Source of the DNA: Eucalyptus grandis
Lineage: Eukaryota; Streptophyta; Magnoliopsida; Myrtales; Myrtaceae
DNA: 64,000 nt
Assembly (NCBI RefSeq): GCF_016545825.1
Contig: NC_052618.1
Span: 4,207,398 to 4,271,397, forward strand
Direction of reading: 5' to 3'
Positions 33,857 to 46,609 of the stretch are shown piece by piece. A program made the translations under genes and the position numbers. The notes beneath the pieces were generated by a model. The model was given only the letters and a program-made list of their open reading frames with translations. It did not search any database and was not told the origin of the DNA. Every line of letters begins with the position of its first letter. The first letter of the stretch is position 1.

Positions 33857-36800
33857 TGTGGCACCCCGAACCCTTCAAAGGTCGCTACCAGTGCCAATGT
33901 TACACCTTATTACCTTTCTCCTTAGAAGAAGCGTCGTAATTCATAGACACATTTTTTTTTTAAAAACAAAACGGTCCTAGCGCGACTCATTAGCGGAAGC
34001 AAATTAAACATCACCATCTCTCCCCCTACCAACCATCATACAAATACACACCACTACTCATCGTGATTTTATAGACAAGCCATGACACTTTATTTACATA
34101 TATTTTCAAGATGGGACTTCTTTTGGGTCGATACATCAAAAAGGAAAAGCCAGGACTCAGCCACGTCCGGCCTAAAACCTCAAAAAGAACCCTCGACCCT
34201 CTACATCTCACGTGCACAACCCCCTATCATTCGTGTTGGCTAACTATACCAAAAAGATCCAACTCCTACTCGTCATGCACGGGCCTCACACCCAATCCGG
34301 TGCATCAAGCGGTGGCAGTGGCAACATCCCTCTCATCACCCCGTCGCGACGAACGTGAACGGAGACGAACTCCTAGACAATCGGGCCCCCAGCTAGGCCT
34401 ATGTTGTACATGACAAAACAGCGCACTCGTATATATGTCAATCCAGGCACAGAAGGATAGCCGAACTCCTCACACTCAACCTCGACATCGGATGGAAGAC
34501 CGTAAAATACACCCCGCGTGACGGCAGGGAGCGGCATGCTACTAATCTGAAATGTTGGTCCCCAAAAGGAGTGAGTACAACCACTCAGCAGGTAAAGGAA
34601 TCCAACAACCACTCAATGCATCATGCAAATTATACATGCATTGCAGGCGTTACTTACCTTGAAGCCATGCGCATACTATCATGCATCATTATCATAATCA
34701 TGTACATGTCATCATCATCATGACATCATCACATCACACATGTCATCATCATCATGACATCATCACATCACACATGTCATCATCATCATCATCATCATGC
34801 CATATCATATATCATCATCATCATCATCATCATGATGCATATTATCATCATGCATATCATCATCATGCATTCATTTCCACTTTTAACTTTCAATTTGATC
34901 ACCACATCATCCTTCCTCGGATCATCAATTTCATCTCATATTATACCCTTGCATCCCATGCGAGAAAAACCTCTGGCATTCAGCCATTCCAGGCCACCGG
35001 GCATCCAGCCCCCCACATTCCGGGCATCTCGCATCCCAACCGGGCATCACGAGGCATTCCCTTCGGGCAAAAACCTCCGACAGGGCTTCTGGCATTTACA
35101 CTCCCTAGCCGGGCATCCCGCACTCCAATCCTGGCATCGCGAGGCATTCCCTTCGGGCAAAAACCTCCGACAAGGCTTCCGGCCCCCCACATTCCGGGCA
35201 TCCTGAATCTCCCAAGGTCATCCGGCCTTGTATCTCAATACAATCCGGGCATCATCCTCCACCACAACCACCTCCTCATTTACCATCATCCATGTTTACC
35301 AATTTCAGTCTTAATTTAGCATGGCATATGACGTGACATCAAACGAGTCATACTTGGCATGGAATTCATACATGTATGTCAATTCAATGTCATGCATACA
35401 TTAAGACCTCATCATACATGCTACATGGTGCAATTGTTTATAAAATAAAATTCATGGAATTTATGCCAATTAAAATAATCCATTATCATGCCCCCCCTTT
35501 TTTTTTTAAAAATTCCAGCTTGTGCCATTTTCAAAAATATTAACTTTAATTGTTTATATAATCTCAAAAATCATAAAATTAAGGCAAATGATAAACAAGA
35601 TAATAGGATAATAATTTCATGCAAAATACATGGCCAAATAAAATTTCCCACAATTTCACAATTCTCACAAAAAGGCATGTCATTTTCGGGTGAAATCAGA
35701 ATGCACAGTTTTTGAAGAAATTCGATTATAATATCCATACGACCTCCAAAAATTACGAACTTTTACTGAGTTACAGCCAAGAAATTTTCGTACATCTTTC
35801 ATGAATACTTCCAAGTCAGATTCTTTTTAGACTAATTTCTACAGTCTCACGAAGCTTCTGGATCCATTACCGCATCGTCCAGTGCATGCTTCTCTGAAAT
35901 ACTGGGTTTTCACCTACCTATTCTCTTTCATTTCCTCTGAAATTTGGATATGTTATACATCAAGATGTCCTCTACAAGTTTCATGAAAGTATCTAAATCA
36001 AATAACCAGAGTATAGTCGTCATTTAAGTCCATGAAGTCTCGGGTGTCGCGAAATACATCTCCAGAATTACCGTCTTCAAGATCTAGTCAATTTACTAGG
36101 CTATACTTGTTCATTTCACTTCAAATTTGAGTATGTTGTAGTTTAAGATGTCCCCTACAATTTTTATGAGGAGATCGAAGAAAGATTCTTAGCACAAATC
36201 AACATGCAACCACAAATCCATCAAAAGGTCAGTGAAATCCTTCCAGATGTTAGCTACAACTTTCATGCAGAAATAGAAGCCAAAAATCGGACTTCAAACA
36301 TGCATGCAAGCTCACACAACATTCTGACTCAAACTATTCAAGCGAAAACAGCCATACCACCCAAGAACAATCCATCCATACTTCGGTTTTCCTCACCTGA
36401 TCACCCAAACTCGACACTATATCAACCATACATGTAACAAAAACACATGCAAGAGCTCCTTGGGTGAATGAACTGGCCACCCGTCTCTCTCTCTTCCCTT
36501 TTATTTCCCCCAAACCTCATCATTTGCAATCATGAGATTGCCTCACCAGTGGCCAATGCATGAGCTCCTTCTTGCCACTTGGCAAGACCCATGCATGGGC
36601 CGACCACCTTCTTCTTGGGCCTCAATGGGCGGCGACCCCTTTATGGGCCTAATTGGGCCGACTAGCTTGGCCCATCAAGGCTTCGGCCAATGGGCATAAG
36701 GCCCAACCTAAAAATTAACTTTTCCCCCTTTTTTTTTTTATAATCTCTTCCATAAATGTTTAAATTTTAATTTCCACATGGCCAAAGTCTTGTGACATTT

Positions 36801-37001
36801 TTATTTAATTTATATAGTGCATGGCCAAGCATAGATTGTCATCATTAATCTATCAAATTTAAAATTTCATAAACACAAGCACAAATCACCTAATCTTAAA
36901 AAAGAGACTAATGGCTAAAGCATAATCCATAGGTAATTTCATTACCTAATTAGAGGCTTTAACACACCTTATAACTTGACTTTGAATTTTGAGATGCCAC
37001 A
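33857..37001 (-). repeat. 3' LTR of gypsy element B (left copy)
   Basis: It starts TGTGGCACCCCGAACCCTTC and ends GAGATGCCACA in plus-strand reading. It contains a CAT microsatellite (about 34,685-34,870), a pair of GGCATTCCCTTCGGGCAAAA repeats (near 35,060 and 35,142), and a gene-poor AT-rich end. Compared with the right LTR it lacks two blocks. Confidence 0.95.
34685..34870. repeat. CAT/ATC microsatellite in the left LTR of element B
   Basis: Imperfect ATC repeats are interrupted by CATGACATCATCACATC units. The open frames rich in His or Ser over this stretch are translations of the repeat. Confidence 0.9.
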
Positions 37002-37018
37002 ATTCTCCCCTCCTTAGA
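37002..37018 (-). other. Polypurine tract of element B
   Basis: ATTCTCCCCTCCTTAG, reverse-complemented, is CTAAGGAGGGGAGAAT, a purine run directly before the 3' LTR on the coding strand. Confidence 0.85.
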
Positions 37019-37082
37019 GAATTTCGTCCTTTAAATTAGACACCACTCGTGCCTTCTTAAAATAAGTAAGGGTACTTTTCCT

Positions 37083-38533
37083 TCATCGATCCTCACTTTC
37101 CCATGTGGCTTCCTCCATATCATGATGTCGCCATAATACCTTAACTAGAGGAATCTTCTTAGTCCTAAGAATTTGCTCCTTTCGATCTAATATATGCACA
37201 GGCTCTTCAATGTACCTTACTTTCTCATCCACTTTGATGGCTTCATGATCGAGTATGTGACTAGGATCCGGCTGGTACTTCCTCAACATCGATACATAAA
37301 ACACATCGTGCAGATTTTCTAACTTAGGAGGTAGCACTAAACGATAAGCTACATCCCCTATCCTCTCGAGTATTTCAAAAGGTCCAACAAATCTAGGGCT
37401 TAACTTACCCTTCATCCCGAATCGAGATATCCCTTTCATTGGAGATACCTTAAGGAATACATGGTCTCCTACACTAAATTCCAAAGGCCTTGTACGCCTA
37501 TCTGCGTAGCCTTTCTGCCTACTCCGAGCTGTTTTAAGTCTTTCTTTGATAATTTCAACAGCCTCAGTGGTAACTTGTACCAGTTCAGGTCCTGTCAATT
37601 TTCTTTCACCTACTTCACTCCAATAGACATGAGTCCTACATCTCCTTCCATATAATGCCTCATAGGGAGCCATGCCTATACTCTTCTGAAAACTATTATT
37701 ATAGGCAAACTCCACCAAATGCAATCTTTCATCCCAATTTCCTTTGAAATCAATTACACAAGCTCTTAACATATCCTCTACTATCTAGATTACTCTTTAT
37801 GATTGACCATCTGCCTGGGGATGAAAAGCAGTACTAAATTGAAGCTTAGTCCCTAATGCAATTTGAAGACTTCGCCAAAAATTCGAAGTAAACCTCGAAT
37901 CCCGATCTGAAATAATGGTCACTAGAACACCATGTAAGCGTACCACTTGACTTACATACATGTCCGCATACTTATCCATTGGTAGTTCATGCGAATTGCT
38001 AATAAATGAGCTGACTTAGTCAAACGATCCACTATGACCCAAATTGAGTCATGACTGTTTGACGTCCTTGGCAATCCTTGCACAAAGTCCATCGCTATAT
38101 GCTCCCACTTCCATTCTGGAATGTCTAATGGTCTCAAGAGTCCTGCGGGTTTTTGATGCTCCGCTTTTACTTGCTGGCACGTCAAACATTGAGAAATGTG
38201 CTTAGCCATATCTGCCTTCATACCATTCCACCAAAATTGCTGACGCAATTTTCTATACATCTTTGTTCTACCTGGGTGGATACTATAATTACTCTTATGT
38301 GCCTCCGACAAAATTTCCTTCTTTAATTCCTCATTGTCGGGAACACAAAGTCGTCCTTGACATCTTACTATTCCATCATCAGAGACTTGAAATTCCGATC
38401 TTTTTCCTAAAGATACTGCATCTTTCATTTTCAAAATCTCTGGGTTAGATTCTTGCAGGATTTTAATTTTCTGGATAATCTCCAGCTCAATCCTTAATGC
38501 ACTAAGCATGCCAGTAAGATAATCCATTTCCAA
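37083..38533 (-). pseudogene. Integrase and chromodomain-like tail of element B
   Basis: Coding from 38,533 downward, the zinc-binding part (HPGRTKMYRKLRQQFWWNGM, then CLTCQQVKAEH) is followed by the catalytic core (HIAMDFVQGLPRTS, then [16 protein letters not shown]). A frameshift near 37,965 moves to the frame with [20 protein letters not shown] (second catalytic Asp) and [10 protein letters not shown]. After two nonsense codons the last 229 residues are open: EFAYNNSFQKSIGMAPYEAL, LEFSVGDHVFLKVSPMKG, GPFEILERIGDVAYRL, and the C-terminal LVKVLWRHHDMEEATWESED, a chromodomain-like signature. Integrase inserts the cDNA; the tail is thought to target heterochromatin. Confidence 0.9.
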
Positions 38534-38572
38534 TTTAAATTATGAGTCTGCTACAGACTTTAACAATTCCCA

Positions 38573-38914
38573 TTATGCCATCCTCAAACTAGCCATTTCC
38601 ATAGCCGACTTACGACTAAGGGCATCTGCTCCTCTATTCGCTTTCCCTGGATGATATATTATCTCATAATCATAATCCTTCAACAACTCCATCCACCTCC
38701 TTTGTCTCATGTTTAACTCCTTTTGTGAGAACAGATACTTCAAACTCTTATGATCCGTATAAATCTCAAACTTCTCCCCATACAAATAGTGTCTCCATAT
38801 CTTCAAGGCAAACACTATAGCTACTAGCTCTAAATCATGTGTCGGGTAATTCAGCTCATGGGGTTTTAATTGTCTGGATGCATAGACTACAACTTTGCCA
38901 TGCTGCATCAACAC
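38573..38914 (-). pseudogene. RNase H of element B
   Basis: This open frame of 113 codons reads [60 protein letters not shown] and [20 protein letters not shown]. The Glu, Asp (TDH) and final Asp (GADALSR) positions of RNase H are present. A frameshift and a small deletion separate it from the RT, removing the N-terminal Asp region (usually YSDAS). A stop follows RMA. Confidence 0.9.
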
Positions 38915-38996
38915 ACATCCTAGTCCTTTGTGAGATGCATCACTATACCTCTTGTGAAACCATCAAGTTCGTCGGTATAGTCGAGTGGAGCTCAAG

Positions 38997-40613
38997 TCAA
39001 TTTCCTTTTGAGCTCTGGAAACTTCTTTCACATTCCCCATTCCATTCAAATTTTACATTCTTTCGGGTTAACTTAGTTAAAGGTCCTGCCAGTCGTGAAA
39101 ATCCTTCAATGAACCTCCTATAATAACCAGCCAATCCTAAGAAACTTCGTATTTCAGTAGGTGTCGTTGGTCTCGGCCAATTCACTACCATTTCAACTTT
39201 TGCCGGGTCTACTGCAATTCCTTCTCCTGACACCACATGCCCTAAAAATGTTATCTAGTCCAGCCAAAACTCACATTTACTAAACTTAGCATACAACTTA
39301 TGCTCTCTCAGGGTCTGCAAAACTATCCTCAAATGTTGCTCATGCTCTTTAGGCTCTTTTGAGTATACCAGAATATCATCAATAAAAACAATCACAAACT
39401 GGTCGAAATAAGGCTGAAATATTCTATTCATCAGATCCATAAATGCAGCCGGCGCGTTAGTCAATCCAAATGGCATAACAAGGAACTCGTAGTGTCCATA
39501 ACGAGTCCTGAACGCAGTCTTAAGAATGTCCTCCTTCTTAATTCTCAACTGATGGTATCCCAACCTCAAGTCAATCTTAGAGAAAATCGAACTTCCCTGG
39601 AGTTGGTCAAACAAGTCATCAATTCTAGGCAAATGATACTTATTCTTAATGGTCACCAGGTTCAGCTGCCTATAGTCAATGCACAAGCGCATCGATCCAT
39701 CTTTCTTTTTCACAAACAATACCGGTGCACCCCAAGGTGAAGCACTTGGTCTAATGAATCCTTTGTCAAGCGACTCCTGCAATTGCACTTTCAACTCCTT
39801 CAATTCAACTAAGGACATCATATATGGGGCTTTTGATATTGGTCCTGTTCCAGGCATTAATTCAATTTCAAATTCAATCTCCCGCTCTGGTGGTAATCCA
39901 GGCAATTCCTCAGGGAATACATCTTGAAATTTGTTAACTACACGAACTTCCTCAAGTTTAGGCTTCTCCCTTGCATAATCTTTAACTATGGCTAGGTATC
40001 CTTGACATCCTTTGTCAAGTAACCTACTGGGCTTCTCTGCCGAAATAAGTGCTACAGGAAGATGGGTCTGACCTCCTAAAAATTCACAACTAGATTGATC
40101 AGGTAAAACGAATTGAATCACTCTTCTATAGCAATCCATTCTAGCCCGATACTTACAAAGCCAGTCCATTCCTATAATAACGTCAAAATCATACATAGCC
40201 ATTACAACCAAGTCTATTTCCATATCCTTTCCTCCCATTGATATTTTACAATTTCCACATACCAGCGTAGACAATACCATATCCTTTAAAGGCGTGGAAA
40301 CACAAAGAGGCATCTCAAGAGGCATAACTTCTATCTTATTCAAACATCTATATCTTTCAGACACAAACGAATGCGTTGCACTCGTATCAAACAATGCATA
40401 TGCCTTTTCACCATTGATAAGGGTCATACCTGAGATAACATTTTTGGAAGCTTTTGCTTCCTCTTGGGTGATCGCATACACCCTTCCTTGTGCATGTGGT
40501 CTCTGAGGATTTCCTTGTGGGTTTGACTTAACAACACTTTGATATCCCTGTCGCACCGAGCCAACACTCACTTGCGACCTCTCTTGTGGGCAACTTCTCC
40601 TAAGATGACCCAC
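38997..40613 (-). pseudogene. Protease and reverse transcriptase of element B
   Basis: The first 452 codons (from 40,613) carry the second half of the zinc knuckle (GHLRRSCP), the protease with [18 protein letters not shown] (D-T-S in place of D-S/T-G, so probably impaired) and [20 protein letters not shown] blocks are [74 protein letters not shown] and the catalytic [10 protein letters not shown] (39,357-39,386). One in-frame nonsense codon after EFWLD (at about 39,255) precedes the connection domain [20 protein letters not shown]. Reverse transcriptase copies the element RNA; block sequences place it with Tekay/Del chromoviruses. Confidence 0.9.
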
Positions 40614-41597
40614 TTATCCACAACCAAAACACTTCGGTTGTCCATTGCAAGGTCCTGGGCCATGTCTCCCATTACACTTTTGACAAATACCAGGCCGATA
40701 GGGTGCTTTCCCTATATTCAGACCACTTCTTGCTCCTCCAAAATTTCTAAAATGACTCTTCTTCTTCACATTCCAGGTCTGACCTTGACCAGAATAAGGT
40801 CTCTTACCCCTTCTCACATCATTAAAATTCAACGGTTTCTTAAACTCTGACCGCTCTCTCAACAGTTCCCGCTCCACTAACTGTGCCCTTTCATAAATCT
40901 CATTATAATCCCTTATGTTCAATGGCACTAGTTGCTTTCTAATGTCAGTCCTCAATCCTTTCAGGAATCTCTTAGCCTTTTCCTCCTGATCCTCAATCAA
41001 TCTAGGAGCATATCTAGACAATTCAGAAAATCTAGCCTCATACTGGTCCACTGTCCACTCCTTTTGTTCTAGCTGAACAAATTCTGTAATCTTCCTATTC
41101 TTAGCACAGTTAGAAAAATGCTTCCTATTGAAAGCTCTAACAAACTCTTCACAGTTAACATCAATACCTGGTGGAAAGATCATGTCCTTCGAAGCTCTCC
41201 ACCAAAACTTCGCATTTCCCTCCAACTGGTACTCTGCTAAAACTATTTTCTCAGCATTAGTGCAGTCCAACAGCCGGAAAATTCGTTCCATCCCATCAAT
41301 CCATTGCTCCGCCTCCTCAGGACTTCCAATTCCATTGAACTTAGGTGGCTTCAACTTCAGAAATTGCTCCACCAGTCCTTGAGTACGGCGTTCTGCTCCG
41401 GGCTGTTGCTGCGCTTCCCTTTCCATCATATTTCCAATATTGGCTAATGCTTGCCGGATATCTTCCATTCGGGGTTCAGCCCTTGCAGCAGAGGCTTCAG
41501 CCCTCGATGGATGAGTACTTCCAGCTCGCACCATGACTTTCCTGCAATTTTCAAGCATTGCCTCAAGAATAATCTGAGACTCACTGCCTCCATTCAA
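40614..41597 (-). pseudogene. gag of element B, truncated by one nonsense codon in the zinc knuckle
   Basis: This open frame of 327 codons starts MNGGSESQIILEAM. The Retrotrans_gag domain runs from about residue 75 to 230 (LVEQFLKLKPPKFNGIGSPE, AEQWIDGMERIFRLL, RAFNRKHFSNCAKNRKITEF, KEWTVDQYEARFSELSRYAP). A basic stretch and the first knuckle-like half (KCNGRHGPGPCNGQPKCFGC) follow. A single TAA at 40,614-40,616 stops it within the knuckle, between CFGCG and VGHLRRSCP, so that the reading frame is otherwise continuous with protease. Gag and pol would thus be one frame in an intact relative. Confidence 0.9.
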
Positions 41598-41794
41598 AGC
41601 AACTACTACTACTACATAAGTAATATATACATGTTACTGGTACCTAAAGGAAACTCAAAATGAACTACTAGGGATCTGCGAGTGAATACTCATCACCCGT
41701 TATTCAATTATTTCGTTTTACATCCTATGGTGTGCATTGTCATCATATTCCTCAATTTCCAAATGAGCCTCCTTATCACTCCACTTATAACCAT

Positions 41795-41806
41795 TCGCTC
41801 TGATAC
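41795..41806 (-). other. Primer-binding site of element B
   Basis: In plus-strand reading GCTCTGATACCA lies about 13 bases left of the 5' LTR, which starts at 41,820. Its reverse complement TGGTATCAGAGC is the perfect complement of plant initiator-Met tRNA 3' end. Coordinates are accurate to a few bases. Confidence 0.85.
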
Positions 41807-41819
41807 CAAAAACGGCGGC

Positions 41820-42708
41820 TGTGGCACCCCGAACCCTTCGAAGGTCACCACCAGCGCCAATGTTACACCTTATTACCTTTCTCCTTAGAAGAAGCGTCAT
41901 AATTCATAGACACATTTAAAAAAAACAAAACAAAACGGTCCCAGCGCGACTCATTAGCGGAAGCAAATTAAAACATCACCATCTCTCCCCCTACCAACCA
42001 TCATACAAATACACACCACTACTCATCATGAGTTTATAGACAAGCCATGACACTTTATTTATATATATATTTTCAAGATGGGACTTCTTTTGGGTCGATA
42101 CATCAAAAAGGAAAAGCCAGGATTCAGCCACGTCCGGCCTAAAACCTCAAAAAGAACCCTCGACCCTCTACATCTCACATGCACAACCCCCCATCATTAG
42201 TGTCGGCTAACTATCCCAAAAAGATCCAGCTCCTACTCGTCACGCACAGGCCTCACACCTAATCTGGTGCATCAGGCAATGGCAGTGGCAACATCCTTCT
42301 CATCACCCCGTCGCGACAAACGTGAATGGAGACGAACTCTGGACAATCGGGCCCCCAGCCAGGCCTATGTCGTACATGACAAAACAGCACACTCGTATAT
42401 ACGTCAATCCAGGCACAGAAGGACAGCTGAACTCCTCGCACTCAACCTTGACATCGGATGGAAGACCGTAAAATACACCTCGCATGATGGCAGGGAGCGG
42501 CATGCTGCTAATCTGAAATGTTGGTCCTCAAAAGGGGTGAGTACAACCACTCAGCAGGTAAAAGAATCCAACAACCACTCAATGCATCATGCAAATTCTA
42601 CATGCATTGCAGGCGTTACTTACCTTGAAGCCATGCGCATACTATCATGCATCATTATCATAATCATGTACATGTCATCATCATCATGACATCATGACAT
42701 CACACATG

Positions 42709-42760
<52 letters not shown>

Positions 42761-45303
42761 GCCATGTCATATATCATCATCATCATCAGCAGCAGCATCA
42801 TCATCATGCATATCATCATGCCATGTCATATATCATCATCATCATCAGCAGCAGCATCATCATCATGCATATCATCATGCCATGTCATATATCATCATCA
42901 TCATCAACATCATCATCATCATCATCATGCATTGATTTCCACTTTTAACTTTCAATTTGATCACCACATCATCCTTCCTCGGATCATCAATTTAATCTCA
43001 TATTATACCCTCGCATCCCATGCGAGAAAAACCTTCGGCATTCAGCCATTCCAGGCCACCGGGCATCCGGCCCCCCACATTCCGGGCATCTCGCATCCCA
43101 ACTGGCGTCACGAGGCATTCCCTTCGGGCAAAAAACCTCCAATAGGGCTTCAAGCATTTACACTCCCTGGCCAGGCATCCCACACCCCAATCCTAGCATC
43201 GTGAGGCATTCCCTTCGGGCAAAAACCTCCGACAGGGCTTCCGGCCCCCCACATTCCAGGCATCCTAAATCTCCCAAGGTCATCCGGCCTTATATCTCAA
43301 AACAATCCGAGCATCATCCTCCACCACAACCACCTCCTCATTTACCATTATCCATGTTTACCAATTTCAGTCTTAATTTAGCATAGCATATGACGTGACA
43401 TCAAACGAGTCATACTTGGCATGGAATTCATACATGTATGTCAATTCAATGTCATGCATACATCAAGACCTCATCATACATGCTACATGGTGCAATTTTT
43501 TATAAAATAAAATTCATGGAATTTATGCCAATTAAAATAATCCATTATCATGCCCCCTTTTTTTTTTAATTCCAGCTTGTGCCATTTTCAAAAATATTAA
43601 ATTTAATTGTTTATATAATCTCGAAATCATAAAATTAAGGCAAATGATAAACAAGACAATAGGATAAAAATTTCATGCAAAATATATGGCCAAATAGAAT
43701 TTCAGACAATTTCACAATTCCCACAAAATGGCATGTCATTTTCGGGTGAAATCAGAATGCACAGTTTTTGAAGGAATTCGATTATAATATCCATAAGACC
43801 TCCAAAAATTACAAAATTTTACCGACTTACAGCCAAGAAATTTTCGTACATCTTACATGCAGACTTTCAAGTCAGATTCTTTTTATATTAATTTCTACAG
43901 TCTCACGAAGCTTCTGGATCCATTACCGCATCGTCCAGTGCATGCTTCTCCGAAATACTGGTTTATCACCTACCTATTCTCTTTCGTTTCCTCCGAAATT
44001 TGGATATGTTATACATCAAGATGTCCTCTACAAGTTTCATGAAAGTATCTAAATCAAATAACCAGAGTATAGTCGTCATTTAAGTCCATGAAGTCTCGGG
44101 TGTCCCGAAATACATCTCCAGAATTACCGTCTTCATGATCTAGTCGATTTACTAGGCTATACTTGTTCATTTCACTTCAAATTTGAGTATGTTGTATTTA
44201 CGATGTCCCCTACAAATTTTATGAAGAGATTGAAGAAATATTCTTAGCACAAATCAACATGCAACCACAAATCCATCAAAAGATCAGTGAAATCTTTCCA
44301 GATCTGAGGTCTCTGTAGGATGAGAGTTTAACCCCTCAAATATCCATCATTTTCCACCAAATTTTAGTATGTTGTAGTTCAAGATGTTAGCTACAACTTT
44401 CATGCAGAAATAGAAGCCAAAAATCGGACTTCAAACATGCATGCAAGCTCACACAACATTCTGACTCAAACTGTTCAAGTGAAAACAGCCATACCACCCA
44501 AGAACAATCCATCCATACTTCAGTTTTCCTCACCTAATTACCCAAACTCGACACTATATCAACCATACATGTAACAAACACACATGCAAGAGCAGCTAGA
44601 GGACTCCCACTTGCCTCTAGACCACACGAACAGCGGCACACAGCGGCGAACACGGTGGACGGACAGCGAGCGACTGCGACTCCCTCCTCGGCTTCTCCTC
44701 TCTCTCGGCCGCTCTCCCTCTCTCTCGCACAATCTCTCTCTCTTTCTCACTCTCTTGGGCGAATGAACCGGCCACCCGTCTCTCTCTCTTCCCTTTTGTT
44801 TCCCCCAAACCTCATCATTTGCAATCATGAGATTGCCTCACCAATGGCCAATGCATGAGCTTCTTCTTGCCACTTGGCAAGATCCATGCATGGGCCAGCC
44901 ACCTTCTTCTTGGGCCTCAATGGGCCGGCAACATCCCCCTTTATGGGCCTAATTGGGCCGACTAGCTTGGCCCATCAAGGCTTCGGCCAATGGGCCTAAG
45001 GCCCAACTAAAAATTAACTTCCCCCCCCCCTTTTTTTTTATAATCTCTTCCATAAATTTTTAAATTTTAATTTCAACATGGCCAAAGTCTTGTGACATTT
45101 TTATTTAATTTATATAGTGCATGGCCAAGCATAGATTGTCATCATTAATCTATCAAATTTAAAATTTCATAAACACAAACACAAATCACCTAATCTTAAA
45201 AAAAAGAGACTAATGGCTAAAGCATAATCCATAGGTAATTTCATTACCTAATTAGAGGCTTTAACACACCTTATATCTTGACTTTGAATTTTGGGATGCC
45301 ACA
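41820..45303 (-). repeat. 5' LTR of gypsy element B (right copy)
   Basis: It starts TGTGGCACCCCGAACCCTTC and ends GGGATGCCACA in plus-strand reading, with 3,484 bases against 3,145 in the left copy. It contains a long imperfect CAT microsatellite with CAG interruptions (about 42,665-42,930) and a CT-rich block (about 44,695-44,790) that the left copy lacks. The transcription start of the element should lie in this LTR. Confidence 0.95.
42665..42930. repeat. CAT/ATC microsatellite in the right LTR of element B
   Basis: A longest pure ATC run of over 50 bases (about 42,710-42,760) is followed by two copies of a roughly 62-base unit containing ATCAGCAGCAGCATC. It is longer and differently built than the matching run in the left LTR, so the two have evolved since insertion. 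Confidence 0.9.
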
Positions 45304-45574
45304 TAAAATCAATTCTTATTACAGCAAATATTGTCACATAACGCATTAAGACTTTCGAAAAAAATTCTCCATGTTGAAATCACACCTCAAACCATAAAAT
45401 ACATTTTTGGTATCAAAGATAAATCTTTAATATCCCTTACAAAGCAAAGCATGCTTATCTGAACCATCATCGATGAGCATTTACACTAAAAGAAATGTAT
45501 ATCATGGTATCTCACAAGCTCACAACGTCCCAAATAATCTATACCCAAAAATCATAACCCAAGCTTTGATACCC
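45304..45574. other. Interior of element D, right part, with decayed primer-binding site
   Basis: This non-coding segment ends with GCTTTGATACCC (45,563-45,574), which differs at two positions from the reverse complement of the initiator-Met site. It joins 33,856 when element B is removed. Confidence 0.5.
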
Positions 45575-46609
45575 ACACCACAAAACCATCATGAATGGAG
45601 TATGACGTGGCCATTCTTCCACTAGAAGGACGCAGCCTCAAAGCTTCCAAAATTTAACTTCTAAAAGTCCCCTATTTGATATTGCTCTTGTATCACTTAT
45701 CATTAGCTGATGAACCTAAAAAATATTGGCAAATAGAAGGGTGAGCAAGCATAGCTTAGTGAGTACTACATCTTTTCTAAGCAAATTCTGCGCCCACTAT
45801 GCATATTTACAAAACTAAACCACAACTCTTTTAACACAAATCCAGAATATAGCAAACAAATAATAAGAGAATAAGTTACATATACTTAAGAATAGCTACA
45901 TTTATAACATCAAAACAAATGTCAATGATCAAATCCATTGATCAATTTCATTAAGTCATTTGCCAATGGTCCATTCCATTGGGTAATCTTATGCCACACA
46001 TCAATGGTCTATTTCACTGATCCATTTCATAAGAAACCACAAGTCAATGGTGCATTCTAATGACTAAACTCAAATCACATGTCAATGGTCCACTCCATTG
46101 ACCAAACTCATATCACACATTAATGGTCCACTCCATTGGCCAATTCGTTACTCAATATTAAACCATGGTCATAATACAACGCCTAGTGACAAGGCGACCG
46201 ACTTCCCTTCTTGGCAAGGTCTCTACCTATTATTAGCTGGTGGCTCGGCCCACAAGGATATCCTAGAATAGTATAGGCATACCTAAAAACCCCTCATTGA
46301 GCTCATAGCAATATTGAGCATCAATACCAATCCAGAGCAATACCATCCAAAATCCACAAAGCCAAATCCATAAATCATTTCATATATCACCAAAAGATTT
46401 CTCATTTCAATTTATTCATCAAAAATACTTTTCATAAAACATTCTCAAATAATTTCAAGACTCTTCTCATAAATCGATTTTATAAACCAAATCAAATCAA
46501 ATGCATGTCATAAGACATTTCACAAATCGATATACATAATATTCCATAACCTATGCTCAAAAAGCTTTTCGTAAAAAGGTTTCACAAACCCAAAATATAT
46601 AATATTTCT
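45575..46609 (-). repeat. Right LTR of element D, first part
   Basis: It aligns with the left LTR through ACCACAAAACCATCATGAAT, GAAGGACGCAGCCTCAAAGC and GTGAGTACTACATCTTTTCT. A run of four or five imperfect units built on CAATGGTCCA(C/T)T(C/T)CATTGA lies at about 45,925-46,145, while the left LTR has fewer. The solo LTR interrupts it at 46,610. Confidence 0.65.

Larger units (their letters stand above)
33857..45303 (-). mobile_element. Ty3/gypsy element B (Tekay/Del-like chromovirus), full length, with TSD
   Basis: This is a complete minus-strand element: LTRs at 33,857-37,001 and 41,820-45,303, a primer-binding site, gag, pol and a polypurine tract. It is flanked by the exact 5-base duplication TAAAA (33,852-33,856 and 45,304-45,308). 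Order is gag, knuckle, protease, RT, RNase H, integrase, chromodomain-like tail. It sits in the interior of element D. Gag and most of pol are long open frames with only about two frameshifts and a handful of nonsense codons, so it is the youngest coding element in the window. The LTRs differ by large indels: the right one has about 75 extra bases near 44,305-44,385 and about 170 near 44,590-44,760. Confidence 0.95.

Noticed and set aside
34681..35319. Plus-strand open frames rich in His and Ser (also at 42,694-43,204)
   Set aside because: They translate the CAT microsatellite and LTR sequence of element B and are not conserved in frame between the two LTRs.
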